Source: Bryopsis sp. KO-2023 | Taxonomy: Eukaryota > Chlorophyta > Ulvophyceae > Bryopsidales > Bryopsidaceae | NCBI GenBank assembly: GCA_030272585.1 | Contig: BSYQ01000004.1 | Coordinates: 2,170,001 to 2,234,000 of the forward strand | Reading direction: 5' to 3' | Length of the DNA stretch: 64,000 nucleotides | Part shown: positions 48,530 through 60,984 of the stretch, piece by piece | How positions within the stretch are numbered: the stretch's first letter is position 1 | Layout of the letters: every line of letters begins with the position of its first letter | Position numbers and translations under genes: made by a program | The notes under the pieces: model-generated | The model's input: only the letters and a program-made list of their open reading frames with translations | Told to the model about the DNA's origin: nothing | Databases searched by the model: none

Positions 48530-49205
48530 AATTGCGAGAGTCTACCCACAGCAATGAAAGCCTCTGCGTCCTGCAGCAGCTTCCGAAGGGAAGGAGTTAT
48601 CGATGTACTGTCATCCTGAATGTCAGACAGGACGTCACACAGGTGAATGTCGACCCAGATATCGATATCAAAAAAAAAGTGGAGCGCGGGGACACACCTC
48701 TCGATCGCCGCCAGGCGCAAGTCCTGCAAGCCAAAGGACTCGACATCAAATATCCATCAGGTGAAAAAGCTTCAACGGGGGGGAAGGGAGAGCGCCAACG
48801 TCAAATTTGAACCGACCCACCTGTCGCGCGAACACAAGGAACTTTTTGCGTTGAAACGCAGCAAAGCGCCCACAGTATCAAGAACAGCACCATAGGACGC
48901 GAGCTGGGCGAAACTCAATCTCGATCTTGCGAAGAGGACCCCGCGAAAAGGTTCAACGAGGTCGAGTCGCCACTGTTCGTCCTATCCGTGCAAGCATATG
49001 GTGTCCGTCACGCTTGTTGTGTTTGCCAGATCTGTCCAGACGACCCCAGTCCTGATAGGCGCTTCGAACCAGCAGAATACAAACATGCCGCGAACGACGT
49101 CGGTCTTGTGGACAAGACTCTTCTCCAAATAGTCATAAGCCATCCCGGACCCTTCGCTTGAACAGTGCGCAGCCACTGCAAGAAACAACGGTCGGCGTGC
49201 CACAC
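48530..49205 (-). other. 5' flank / candidate upstream exons of copy C
   Basis: This is homologous to the blocks before copies A and B. On minus a frame MAYDYLEKSLVHKTDV-like runs about 50 codons, and SITPSLRKLLQDAEAF is readable before a GTGG|GTAGA donor-like site. On plus, CVCQICPDDPSPDRR is open for about 50 codons. Coding direction is unresolved. Confidence 0.4.
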
Positions 49206-49263
49206 ATTAATTCATTATGTCTGACGTGGAGTTCTCTCTGTCAAGTTTTGGCAAAAACTTAAT

Positions 49264-49812
49264 TTTACCGCCGAATGCTGAATTCTGCCGCCGCCCGACT
49301 GGCAGCCGCCCCGGGCGGGATGTCGGTCGACAGGCGACCCACGTATGTATGTCAGACCGAAAAAAAAGGGGGGGTTGGGTTTAGGGTTTAGGGTTAGCGC
49401 GACCGGCGCGCGCCAAGCGAGTGGGCGAGTTCAGGGATGCAGGTGTAACTAGTGGCTGGAGTTCGACCAGGACTCTGCAGCAGACTTTCCATTGACAAAA
49501 TATGAAAACGGAAATGAACCCAGGGAAGGGGATTGTGTTGGGATGGAAATCGACGGCTCCATTCCAGAGTTCATTGTTTTAAAGTGAGTTGGCGTTTGGA
49601 CTGTGGTGGGAGAGTGCGAAGTACTAAGGGAAACGAAAGCGATAGGGCGGCGGTTGCAACGGCAGCGTTACCGACAGCGACAGCGAAATTGAGTGCGGGT
49701 GAGTGAGTAATCGTGAATGAGAGAATTGTCGGGCGCGTCGCCTGTCGACCGACATCCCGCCAGGGGCGGCTGCCAGTCGGGCGGCGGCAGAATTCAGCAT
49801 TCGGCGGCATAA
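49264..49812. mobile_element. GC-rich element with about 75-bp terminal inverted repeats
   Basis: The left end CCGCCGAATGCTGAATTCTG and about 70 further bases recur inverted at 49,738-49,807 (…CAGAATTCAGCATTCGGCGG). The flanks are AT-rich (AATTTTA and TAATTAATT), so a TA target is possible. The inside holds a telomere-type stretch and no transposase frame. It begins about 60 bp beyond the end of the duplicated block of copy C. Confidence 0.7.
49376..49397 (+). repeat. Interstitial telomere-like TTTAGGG repeats
   Basis: About three units of the TTTAGGG type, ending in a TTAG remnant, lie inside the inverted-repeat element. TTTAGGG is the telomere unit of most plants and many green algae. This is a short internal tract, not a chromosome end. 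Confidence 0.7.
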
Positions 49813-49815
49813 TTA

Positions 49816-52800
49816 ATTGCCATCCGTAAGTTTTATGGCTGCAAGTCCATGTCCGCCACAGCAAAGGATGAATAGGGAGTGAGACATGTTGCGAACCATT
49901 TTGTGGGTTGCGGTAAAAGAAAAGCCATTCCTGAACGTTGACAACAGTTCTTCAGTTCAGTTTTTTTTGGTTTTGGTTTTTTTGGTCTTTCCTCCTTCAA
50001 TGGAGAAAAAATGGCAAAATTCGTGTGAGGTGAGCGGCCACTCGGAATACCTCGGGCTGTTTGCGATAGCGACGGTTTTTTCAAAGAAATCTGAGGTCTC
50101 CCAGGGGAACTCCGTGGTTCTCGAAGTTCTTCTCTGTTGAGGAGAATCCCGATACGATTTGGGAAGTGCCACACACCACTCTGTACCGTCGGAAAAGTAC
50201 GTGGGGAGGATACGAGATCCCACTATTTATTTTATTCTTTCCGGCGCATAAAAACGACATACAAGAAGAAAGACCCCTCAAAGCATGATTTGGCCTCATC
50301 TGGTTTGCTGGCTTTCGTTGTTGCCATTGTTTTCTTTACTTGAATGCAAGGGGGTGTCAATGCTGTGTTGTTGTTTTCTGGAATCCATTCATTGGTTTCA
50401 CTCCACGTGGCCACAGATTTCAAACCATCCTTTGATTTGAGAGATGGTCACCAGACCCCGAAATACTCCAGTTCTTTGCTTGGGTGGAAATTTCCCGATC
50501 TCTTGGGGCAGAAGGACTGCTGTGTTTTTCCATCCAAGTTTCGCTCCATCAATCATATACAATCGACATCCAGAGCTCGTTTGAAGTGTCAAACAACAAG
50601 TGCTTTGTACAAGAATTGCATGCACTGAAAGTCGAAATTTCGTAGAACTGAAAACGAAAGCTCTGTGGAAGGGACCATTTGTCCAGACCAGCTTCAATTC
50701 CTTTTTACCCCACCATCAAATGCTTTGTTTCCAAAAAAAGAAAAACGACATTAAAAACTTGAAGAAACAAAGATATTACTTTTTCACCCTGCCCAGTTTC
50801 CTCGTCTTTTCTTTGCAATGACAGCACGCAATATGTCGGCTGAAGCCTGCTTATCGAAAATAATCGTCAGGTAAACGTCCCTTTATGCATCAATGAAACT
50901 CTTTATTTTTGTTTCTTATCCCCGTAATGTCAAGGGCAAAGAAAATCTCCCCGAAGTTCAGTGAAGCTTCCTATATAGGATATAGGAAAAAAAAATTGAA
51001 AATTGGGCGGAATGCCCATGCAGGGACTCCCATGTTTCCTTCCTCTATCAATTTCTCGACTTGTTTCTCCAAGGTGTGTTGGTTCCAATGGTGTCATTAT
51101 TAACAACAAACACAATGTACCACGAGGCTTTGAAACGAATTCTATGAATCGCAACAGCTTTGTGTATTGCTTTTCGCTCCAGGTTCTTTTCCTTGCTTAC
51201 AGCCTGTTTGCATGTAAGCTTAATCAATTCTATAACGTTGAGGATTTTTTTTCTCTCTTAAAATGCATAATTGGAGGCACACCGATTGGGTTGCAGTTCT
51301 TCCTGGTCTTGGGACCTGGCTATGGGGGTGGGAAACATGGCTCTTTTTCAACCTTATCTTGATAATAAAATGCATCCTTTATATGTTTCCAAAACTTATC
51401 AGCATTTTCTGATATCGGGTTTTAAGTAATCACCACGATGTCCAAGGTTTAAGGGTTCAAGGTTCGAGGCCTATGGTTTATGGTTCAGGATTCAGGTAAC
51501 ATCCCATTGCGGCTTTAGGTTTTGCTGGTCGGGGTCTCCTACACAAGCTGGTTTCTGCACGAGGGGAAAAAAACTGGATAACTTATTCACATCTGTTTTT
51601 CCTGTGATTTCAGGAAAGGAGAAATCTGTTCAAGCGAACTTGAGCACATAAACTGATATTTTCCCAAGCACACAATCCAAAACAGAACCGGCCATGGACT
51701 GTTGAGGTGCATGCGACGATAAACATCTGAAACAAGGCTTTTCCAAGGGGAAACCGGCCCTGTAATTTCAATACATAGGGATTCCGCTCCCCGTTGAAAC
51801 ACTGGCAAGAAGAAAATTTTCATCAATTCAAGTTCAAAATAAGAGACACACAATGAACAATAAAAGGGTTTCTTTTGGGGATCATGGCAATTTTTGTTGG
51901 CTGGTTGTGCTTCCGTTTCCAAAATATATCCATGCACAGAATCATTCCTTAGTGACTCTCTCTAAAATAGCTGAGACAATGAATTGATCAGGCTCGAGAA
52001 AAAGACAAAACGTTCATTCTGTTGGTACTCATTCAAGTCTGGCTGGAGGCGAAACCTGAGAAGCCGATAAGCAAACAGAGCATGATGTGGCATTTTACCT
52101 TTTCGTATCAACTGGCAGCAATGAGTTTGGGTTGAAGTAAGCTCAAAAGACCATTATCAAGACAGGGATCCTACATGTCTCGTCTTGCCCCTTCTCAAAC
52201 GTTGGGTTCCCAAGCTCGAAATTCAGCAAAGCAATGAATCACCATGATAGCCTTTTTCCTGACCAGGTGTGCTGACCGGATCAACGCCATCGGTAATAAT
52301 AATAATTTAATCGCCATCGGCAGATTGAATCCAAACCCTTTGTGTGGTTACGATGTCAATATTCGACAAGAAGCATGAGTTTCCTAAACCGACCCCACAG
52401 CAGATCCACATTTGGGTCTGTAAGTTTGGACAATGGACATTTTAGGTCACAACTGTGGACACATTAATTTGGTGGCCGACTTCGTTATCGCCTGGCCAAC
52501 ATTGCAGCGCGAGCTACCCTCTGCTCAATCGATTGCAGCTTCTTGGTGTATGTTTTGTATGTCGTTTCGACAGATTCCCACCATCAACCCCTTGTTGATC
52601 TGGTCGTTCGCTACGCATGATTCACTCCGACGACGCGACGACTTTGAGTTTCTGTGTCATTGATGGCCTTTCTTTGTAGATATTTCACTGCGAATCAATC
52701 CCTATGCGAATGCAAAGATCGCAGTCGGTTCCAGGCATAGACTTCAAGTCCCCACAAGAACAAGTAGTGCATTTGTATGGATAATGCGCAAGCGTTGTAG

Positions 52801-54303
52801 TGGGATTCCACAATAAGTTCCAAATCAGAAGTGAAGTTGGCCAAAGAAGTTACAAAGACCAAGAGTTACGATTTAGTTCAGTACGATCAGTAATTTGGAT
52901 AAGTGATATTAGTGATTTGGATTTTAAGGAATCATGTTTTTTGATCGAATTGAAGGTGAATGAATGTGGAGCACCCGCGTTTTTTGTTGTCACCGTGTCT
53001 ATTAACTTAAGACACGATGCGCAAGGGCGTCCCTCGTCGACGTCCCTTACAGACGTCGGAGCATCCGGGCAAGCTGTGAATAGCTTCCCAGTACCACCTT
53101 GTCAGGGCTCTCGCCTCACGACAATCAGAAATCGCCGGACTTAGGAGGTGGTGTTTGACCCTCTGCCGTGCCGTTCGAGAAAAACTTGCTCATGTTGTGA
53201 CGGGGAAAATGTAGACGTGCTGCTTGTTTCATTGTTTTCGTGGAACTTTGATCACCATATTTGCTCCCAACGAATTGTCTTTCGCCGATCGCACACCCCC
53301 CCTTGCGAGTCGGTCGCAACTTGCGACTTGTAAATCTGCGTTTTCCATGTGTTTGTTCCCCAAAGGTTCAACAGACCCAAGTCGCGGACCATATTACACC
53401 AGTTTGGGACTTATTACATCATCTCATAAAGAGGATCAGAATTGACAAAAAGGGGGAGGGACCCTTCATCAAGTACATTCCTGAGAGAAATTGACATTGC
53501 CAAGTTGCTGCTTGATGAACAGGAGATTCACAACAAAACAGCAACAGGGAAAGAATTGTTACCTCGAACAACAGTTCCAAGGGCCCGGCAGAAACTTTAC
53601 ATGTAATAAGATGCTAGGCCGAAAGCCTGGAGCATCAACGGAACCAACGGGTCCAGCCGATTTCCTCTTCCCCAATTGTCGACAAATCACAAACTTAAAA
53701 CAGAACACAACCCCATGCAAGCACCTTGCTACTACATCACCCCATCACCACTGTTTCCGATTTTCTTTCCTTAAGCTTTTTGCTTCTTCTGAAATTTGAA
53801 AGGGGGAGGGAACAACTCTTTCTTTCCATTCATAGAATATGCTCCACAGTGCATACACTAAAAGAAAAATAAAAAGCTGGAAACCAATCGATTTTATTTC
53901 ACATGAGGTACGAAAGCAGGTTACTCATGGAACACTAGCAGACAGGGGTCAAAACCACAAACTTTTTCGTGTGCGTTCCATTGTTAAAGGCACCCTTTTT
54001 TTCTTATTTCTTGCTGGTTTTTTTTTCGCACTCCTGTTCACCACCCCCTTTTTCCAAAGAAAGATTAAGACTGAGCTGACCAGCCTCACCCCCAAAACGA
54101 AACCAAAATAAAAAAAAAATGAAACAATAAATACTGTGCTATTCTTATGAAGGTATTTCCTTGGTCATCGCTCCCCCACCAAACACACTCGATCGTTAAT
54201 AAGTCTGTCTGCCTTATGATATCCAGGTGCCTTTGAAATGGAGGTGGAGCTGTAAATATCTAGAGATACAAGCATGTAAATAATAGATACAATCAATTTT
54301 GGA
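49816..54303. other. 4.5-kb stretch without a recognisable gene
   Basis: Only short unrelated frames occur on both strands, none with a domain or consistent splice phase. It has moderate AT content, A/T runs and a few weak GGTTCAAGGTTCGAGG-type repeats near 51,450. A B-box-like GTTCGAATCC (minus strand, about 54,455) next to a T-run may be a Pol III-derived relic. Confidence 0.4.
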
Positions 54304-56765
54304 TCACTTTTTACGTTTTAAGATTATTTCGGTTATGTGCACCAGTCCTGCCTGAGCAACGATACCATGCTTGTGCTTGGGGGCAGGCATAGATTTCAGC
54401 TGTGGAAACAAAAAAAAAAAAACCTCAAGGAATAAACTTGAAAAAGTGAGGATTCGAACTGGTACTTCTTTTTCGAGATGGGCGCATGCACCTCACTATA
54501 AAAAAAAAAAGAGCAAGCCTCCAGCTTGGAAACGAAAGCGATAAAATGTAAACCATTCAGAAGGAAAAAAAAATCTCTTTTTGAAGTAATTTTATAACAT
54601 TTTCGTTCTAGAAATGAGAAATATTAAATGGAAAAAATAAAAATAAATAAATACTCACTGCTTCCAAGGCTTGTTTAGCGTGGTCCTCAGCCAGCTTCCT
54701 GGCTCTTTGAATACCTTTGCTTTTCTCCACAAGCCTCACAGCCTGACAAGAAAAAACCCAAACTAAACCTCAGATCCCCAATCAATCCTGAAAGCAGTTC
54801 TTCTACAAGAGGCGATATCACACTCAAAATTTCAGAATTGAAATTGAAAAAAAGTTTTGAGAAAACTGAGGGAGAGGAGCAAAAAAGTTTCTCGTCCAGC
54901 CCCCCATGACTCATATTCTTGTGCTACCTCCTCGACATCCCCACTGTCTCGAAATTTGCGGATGATCAATGGCTTCAATTCAGGAAACTCCTCCATTGCA
55001 AGCAATACCTGCACATAACAAGAGCCTCATCCAGGAGCAACACAAACTGAGCTGATATTAAGATGTTCCAAAACAAAAAGCCCGGTGCATTCCCTAGCGG
55101 AGAAAAAAGCAGGCTTATCAATTAATTTTCAAACTTTTGAGAAAAATCAGGAAATGAGGTCGATGAAAGGAATTAAAAAACAAGATGCCAGAATCTTACA
55201 GGCGCGGTCGCAAGTCCGCTCTTCACATCGTTGAGTGCAGGTTTTCCAAGCACATCGCTGCTTGCTGTGAAATCCAAAATATCATCAATGATCTGGGAAA
55301 CACCATGCACGCCCGTCAAGGTGATGCAAGAATCACAGTACTTTCAATTTTTCTTTCTTGATATTGATCTCGGGCTGCGCTCCAAACGACCCCCTCTGCG
55401 AAATTCACCGCACCTGAAATGCCATCCCCACATTTTTGCCATACTCCGCAGCCAGGTCACAAACCTACAGAGGAGCAGACTGTCATACAACCATTTCCAG
55501 AATCTGTACATGCAAGAGGAGAGTGGGTAGAAACTGGAGACATATTCCTGGAATATCAACTATCAACCTCGGCCTGGGACATATCCACTCAGGGCAAAAA
55601 TTGATTCTGAAAAAGGGGCTGCAAAACGAGAGTGCTTACGCTTTTGGGGTGGCCTCCAAATACAGCAACTGCTCGGCAGCAGCGGGACATCAAAGATGCA
55701 GTCTTCCTGTAGGTTTTGCTGAAGTAATAGTCCATGTTGACCAGGTCCTCCTTGGATGATGTCATCTGATCAAAACCACCACACGAAAAACTGTTTTCTG
55801 CCCATCCCTCCATCAACTCCCCAGCCAGACATGTCGGTTTTAACATCTATATTTAATATCGTTGCATATTTTTTATTTTTTTCGCATTTTGCGAAAACCC
55901 AGGAAATTCGCAAGGGGCTACTTTGCAAAATTTACATCATTCTGCTTGCGATTCTGAGGCGTTTCGGAAGGGGAGGGGCTGATTTCAGATGAAATGTAGT
56001 CTGACCTGCATGATCTCCCCGGCCACCAAGTCTTCCAGGATTCCCGAGATTATTTCAATGACCTCGGTGTTTCTGCAGGAGGCCATCGTCACAGCCAATC
56101 TCGCCAACAAGAAATCCCCCGCCAAAATAGATATCTTGTTGCCCACCACCAGATTGAGCGCCTTTATCCCCCTCCTGGTGGAGGCATCGTCGATCACATC
56201 GTCGTGCAACAGACTCGCCACATGAATGACCTCAGACATCTCCGCCACTCGCTGCTCCCTCCGCCGCAATTCGTGGGGGTACTGGTTCGCTGGCCTGGTG
56301 TCGATCTCCCCCCGATCGCTCGGAGGGGGGCAATCGTCGAGTGCCGACGCGAGCAGGAGAGACATGGCCGGTCGAAGGCGCTTGCCTTCGCACCCGCTCT
56401 TCAGCAAGTATTTCGACGCCATTGCAAGGACGGGGATTTCGGTCTCCACCACACACAAGCGTAACCGCTCCGTGATCGCGTCGATTTCGGCTTGAACGAG
56501 TTTAAACGGCGCTGCTGGGTCGAACGGCTCCACCGTCTCTTCGGCAGACACAACGCCCTTGACCACCTGGGGCTACAAGAAAACACCCCATTCCTGTCAC
56601 TTCCTGCAAAGACGGTGCATCGTAGGGTTTCCGGCGCCGCCATCGAGACACCGGTTTTGCACAGGACTCTTACGATACAAAGAAAGTTTCCGAAAGAGAA
56701 TTAAGAGGAAAGTTTTCTTGTGGTGTCGTATTCACCTGACTTGGAACCGCCGCTACAACAGACAT
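54304..56765 (-). CDS. SPS: Solanesyl (polyprenyl) diphosphate synthase, SPS3-like
   Basis: Exons in reading order are 56736-56765, 56006-56572, 55640-55765, 55414-55464, 55200-55292, 54928-55008, 54659-54742 and 54304-54399: 1128 nt, 375 residues. The enzyme extends allylic diphosphates with IPP to make the long side chain of ubiquinone or plastoquinone. First Asp-rich motif: LLHDDVIDD (Asp134, 135, 138), followed by TRRG. Second: IIDDILDF (Asp261, 262, 265). [16 protein letters not shown] and SKGIQRAR are also family marks, closest in my reading to plant SPS3. The first exon (ten codons, [10 protein letters not shown]) is inferred from a phase-0 GTGAAT donor and TTCTTGTAG acceptor. It gives little room for a transit peptide, so a further upstream start is possible. 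The C-terminal exon lacks the usual acidic DDED segment. Confidence 0.9.
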
Positions 56766-57763
56766 CCAGCTCCCTAACAAAAAGAAAGAACTTCGAGTGT
56801 TAAATTTCCGCCACCGGAAAGGTACTGATCACCTCCACCCTCTTGAAAACGATACTGTTGGAGGAGCAAGAAGAACAAGAAGGCTTTCGTTTTGAAAAAA
56901 AAATAAGGGGAGCTGGGGGGAGGACTTGCAAGCAACGAACAGATCGCCGCACCCATGATTGCACCACGCTCTTTTGGCGGCTCAAGGATGTTTTTTTTCC
57001 CTCAGGACCTGGTGGAGAGCGATTGGGATTGAACGCTTGTTCGACAAGAAGCTGGGTGGTCGAACCCAAACATCGACACAGCCGAAAGGACGGTGCCAAT
57101 GATGCGACGTCCTTACATCATTTCTTGAGTGGGTGAGTGATCTTTGACGATGAAACGAATTCGTTTCTTTAAAAAGGAAGCAGGGTTGAAGTTCGAGTTC
57201 CTTAAAAAAACAACTGTGGCTGTAAGGGACAAGGCTTCATTTCGTCCAACAGGTTCACATTCCTAAGGTTTTCATTTTCTTTGTGTTCTTTGGTCCAGCA
57301 GCATGGAGGGTATTGTTAATTTTTACTGTTGTTTGTGATTATTGATTAAATCGATTGAGCTTGTAGCAGTGCTATGAAAATGGCAGCAGTTGGAAATATT
57401 TTTATGGGATGTGCACACTGTATTTATGGCATAAAATTTCCTCTGACAAATTGGGGGAGATGTGTGACTTGACAGCCTCCTTCAACTCAGTCTCACTCTT
57501 CGCACTCTTTTGCTCTCAAGGGTGTGACAGAGCTCTCAAGTTGACTAAAGTGGGATTTTGCTATGTATACTGCATCAAAAAGTTCTACCAAGAAGCAGTC
57601 CCAGAGGAAGAACGCAATAACCCAAAATTGCTGGAGAGTGTACCTGCAGTGCCACAACATCGTGGCTTGAAAACAAGCATCAAGACTATCTCAAGAGCAT
57701 GTCATCCCCAAACAAACCCCTTCCCCAGACAAAAAGCTGAGATCTTTTGCACACACACCAATA
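56766..57763. other. Intergenic, no gene seen
   Basis: This is upstream of SPS. A plus-strand frame at 57409-57897 has no domain and overlaps the ankyrin relic; I treat it as chance. Confidence 0.35.
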
Positions 57764-58345
57764 TCAACCTTTCAAAATCGCTCTTAGGCGCTCTATCTCT
57801 CCTTCTCCACATGTTCCTTCCCTGCAACGCAACCCAACCACCACCTCCAAACACATACAAATTTCATCTTTCATCTTGCGCCCAGCCTCGTGTTTGACAC
57901 TGAGATCAGCACCAGCCTTTTTCAAAACTCAAAGAGCTTCGCCACTCCCATAAAAGGCTGCAGAAAACGCTGCAGTTCTTCCTTGAGCATTTTGCACATC
58001 CAGTCGGGCTCCATTATCCAAAATCAACTGGACTAGCTTTGGATTTCCAGCATAAGTAGCAGTCTGCAATGGAGTGCCACTCCCCGTATTCTGTGCATTC
58101 ACGTTCGCACCTAGATGCCTTTTAGCCACGGCATTTGATGGATAGCATATAAAACTCCACCCCACCTGTTTCCACTTCTTTTGTTTTTGTCAAATATTTG
58201 CAGCATTCTCTTTGAATCCTTTTGTTGTTGTTTTTTCTCCTCCAAACCTTTTGCAAAAGGCAATTACCTGAATCAAGAAGAACCGCAACCACCTCCAAAC
58301 GATCATTTTGTGCTGCAACAATTAATTGTCTCTTCTCAAATCCAC
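57764..58345 (-). pseudogene. Broken ankyrin relic of the protease-ankyrin family (copy D)
   Basis: The segment 57764-58110 is homologous to the terminal exon of copies A-C (NAQNTGSGTPLQTA, KLVQLILDNGA, and a tail with EGTCGEGEIERL). It has one in-frame TGA after GEAL, where B and C read Leu-Ala. An upstream repeat exon (about 58,267-58,345) reads LIVAAQNDRLEVVAVLL but is frameshifted relative to its VDLRRD start. No protease exons are found within the next 1.5 kb. It is transcribed in the same direction as copies A and C. Confidence 0.75.
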
Positions 58346-58615
58346 TTTCGTATCTCATATGAAAATTATTCCTACACTTTAACACTGCTGACACCTCAAA
58401 GAAGAGGTTATAATAGAAGGTTGATATCAAACTGTCAGGTTCCTGTGGTTTCCTAAATTCCTTTCATAAAAGAAAGAATTGTAACAAAACGAATTCTCAC
58501 TTGCTTCAAGAGGGTTTTGGCATTGGTCATGTTTGTTTGTTTTCTGGAGTTCCAGCATCCCTGTCCATCTTGACTTGACTGATCTCCGTCTCATTCTATT
58601 GCCCCAAAAGGATCA

Positions 58616-59068
58616 TCATGAAAAATCTTGAATCCATTGCTGTACACGTTCAATTGCTTCAGCCAATCTCTCCTTGGCTTGATTGCATTTCTTCACCAAT
58701 GCAGCATTTTTCTCCACATATACCTGCAGATGAGTGCAGCAAAACCATCATTTCCAAATCAAGAAATACAGTCGTTGAATGCCTCAGAAACAAGGGAAAA
58801 CCTTGCGAGCATATCGACCTCCCCCATTCGATCCAGTGCTTGGTTTCTGATTGACCACATGTTGATACAGTTTCCCCCTCTCCATACCTGAAGTTGCAGA
58901 TGGTATTCATTGACATCATGCCAGCAGCGTTCCTCCAGTTTCTCATTCTCACACTGTTGCCTGGCCTTGAAAACACCGACCCAACGAAAAACATATTTTC
59001 AATTATCGAGATATTGCTGACCTCACAATTGCTGCTGTGTTGCTAGCCTGACCTGGAGTGCAAACTCT
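58616..59068 (-). CDS. 3' end of a coiled-coil gene (partial)
   Basis: The terminal exon 58616-58723 encodes a 35-residue charged helix (KNAALVKKCNQAKERLAEAI…WIQDFS) before a stop. The exon before it, 58888-58960, encodes ENEKLEERCWHDVNEYHL, and a 24-nt micro-exon near 59,045-59,068 fits in phase (LQESLHS). Splice sites are CAG|GTATGG and CTGCAG acceptors. Further upstream exons (59,460-59,760 has candidates) could not be joined. No family recognised. Confidence 0.45.
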
Positions 59069-60236
59069 CTTGAAGCCTATTGGGGATATATTTCGATGGA
59101 AAGGATTTTTCACAAGTGGAAAACATGACAAGATAAGAAAAACATGTTCCACTAATGGCCTCAAAAATTGGGATCAAGAAACCTGTAAAAACAAAAAATC
59201 AGAAGAACAAAAATCAGGTTGATTTTGAGGGTATGGTCTTCTGCAACACATTAATGTTAATTGATATTCTAAAATTTTTTTTGGACTATATATTCACTGG
59301 ACACGCAAACATTCGGACAGTTTCCACCCCACCAGTTCGATTTCTTTGAACCCACCCCCTTCCCTTTTTCTTTCTTTTTGGCGGATATTGTGACAGACAG
59401 GCTGCCCTCAAGAAGACGATGGAATAATTTGAAGAATTAAAAAAAAAAAAGGGTACACTTACTCTGGACTTCCTGTTTGCCCTCCTAGTTTTTGACATCA
59501 GGCTCATAAACACCTTGCATATTGTTTTGGGCTGGCTACACAATTTTCACCGTAATTCTTCAGTACTCTTTTTTGTCAGTCAGTTGCATTCTGTCCTGTA
59601 AAACCGAAAAAATAAGGTCACTTCACAGAAAAGTGGGCTGCTGGCTGGAGTCTTTTCCAAGGGATACCTCTTCCACTCTGGCTCTGATTTTTATTTTATT
59701 TTTCCTTATTTTTTTTTCGAGTTGAAGCTGGCCAAGGAGCCCAACACCCTGTCGACACCTGAAAGAACGCCTCTGGAACTTATCTCGACGTTTCGACGTT
59801 TATGAACCCTTCTTGCGTAACGTCTTCCGCCTCGAGACGGATCCTCAAGTTCTTCGTCTTAAACGGAAAGCTTGGATCGAGCACACGAGGCTCAAAGAAC
59901 TCGAAAACATAAGGAAGAAAAAAGCACGTGAAGAAAACATATTCCTTTCCACGAAACCAAGAAAATATTACGCGCGAAAGAAAAGGTTTTTTCAAAAAAC
60001 AAAACGAACTCATGAAGGTTTTTTCAAAAAACGAAACGAACTCATGAATTATCCCGAGGTGGGTTCGAACCACCACACCACAAGGGTGCCCCTCCGAAGG
60101 GTCGAGACGTTTGGATCATAATCATAATTACAACCCACAGCAAAAGAGAGCCATCACCCTCTATGATGCTGGAACAAAGACAAAAAGGAAAGAAAAGAAA
60201 GAGAAAAACAAAAAAAACAAAAACAAAACAAAAACC
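59069..60236. other. Unresolved stretch before the LINE fragments
   Basis: This contains possible splice sites near 59,464 and 59,700 that may belong to the coiled-coil gene, a Lys/Arg-rich plus-strand frame (59813-60121) that I take as chance, a repeated TTTTTTCAAAAAAC segment (about 59,990-60,040) and, near 60,115-60,240, the A/C-rich 3' tail of the LINE copy. Confidence 0.35.
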
Positions 60237-60694
60237 TTAGGATTGTAAACCTGCTGAACGTATTGAAGCCATTTTGCTGATAACTAAAGCTAATTTGCCC
60301 GATGACACCCTACTAAAAAGATCCTTGGGATTAGCCCATCGAAAAACATCTGAATGCAAAGAACGAAAGGAAGAATAAAAAGGACATTCAAAAAGAAAAT
60401 GCCGTTCATCTTCCACCGCGGACCGACACAACCGACAAATCCTGTTTTCCCTTGGTACACCATTATATCGTCCCACTTCCACTTCCAAGAAATGAATACC
60501 ACAACGAAAACGAGTAAAGAAAACCCGAAGAGAAGTTGGTTTTAAAGTTGTCAAATACCGTTCAAATCTGAGGGAAAACTTAATATGCCGATACCAAGAT
60601 ATAACTCGAGATGCAGATGAACCGAAAACATGTTCAGCATGCATAGCTTTATAACGACGCTGAAATTCCGAAATGTCCACCAAAGTCGTAGAAG
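60237..60694 (-). mobile_element. LINE fragment, 5'-truncated, with C-terminal zinc-knuckle region
   Basis: An open frame of 148 codons ends the ORF2-type protein of a non-LTR retrotransposon. The CRLC, then E-x-H-x5-C cysteine-histidine motif (ICRLC…EDERHFLFECP) is typical of the region after the reverse transcriptase. Its first 220 bp are repeated almost exactly at 61,049-61,273. Confidence 0.75.
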
Positions 60695-60756
60695 GACGCG
60701 GGGTATAAACAACTCAACAGAATTACAATCCAAGAACAACACGGTCTAAGGCGAGA

Positions 60757-60815
60757 AGCCTTAAGACTCGTCAACCGTTGACCCGGGTTCGAATCCCGTC
60801 AACGGTCCTAACCGT
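60757..60815 (+). repeat. tRNA-like B-box hairpin between LINE copies
   Basis: ACCGTTGAC pairs perfectly with GTCAACGGT around CCGGGTTCGAATCCC, which contains a Pol III B box and a T-arm-like loop. No matching A box or acceptor 5' strand exists, so this is a tRNA-derived relic or SINE tail, not a tRNA gene. Confidence 0.4.
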
Positions 60816-60984
60816 AACTGTCTGTAACTTCTGCTCACGTGACCTCGGACTACACCGTCCGGATACAGTCACTCACATCACACCGTCACACTATCACATC
60901 AATCACGTCACTGGTCAGACGGCTACATAACCGACCTAACCTCTGTAACCACCGTCGCCTACTGGTTCGCTAGTGCGATTGTTA

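Noticed and set aside
49376-49397. Chromosome end (telomere)
   Set aside because: Only about three TTTAGGG units, embedded between inverted repeats with genes continuing on both sides.
56401-56643. Second start for SPS at an ATG at 56643 (MAAPETL)
   Set aside because: It is out of frame with the conserved SPS exon, and joining it would need an unsupported splice; the [10 protein letters not shown] exon joins in phase.
60035-60115. tRNA gene near the LINE tail
   Set aside because: The T-arm-like GGTTCGAACC is present, but the acceptor strands do not pair.
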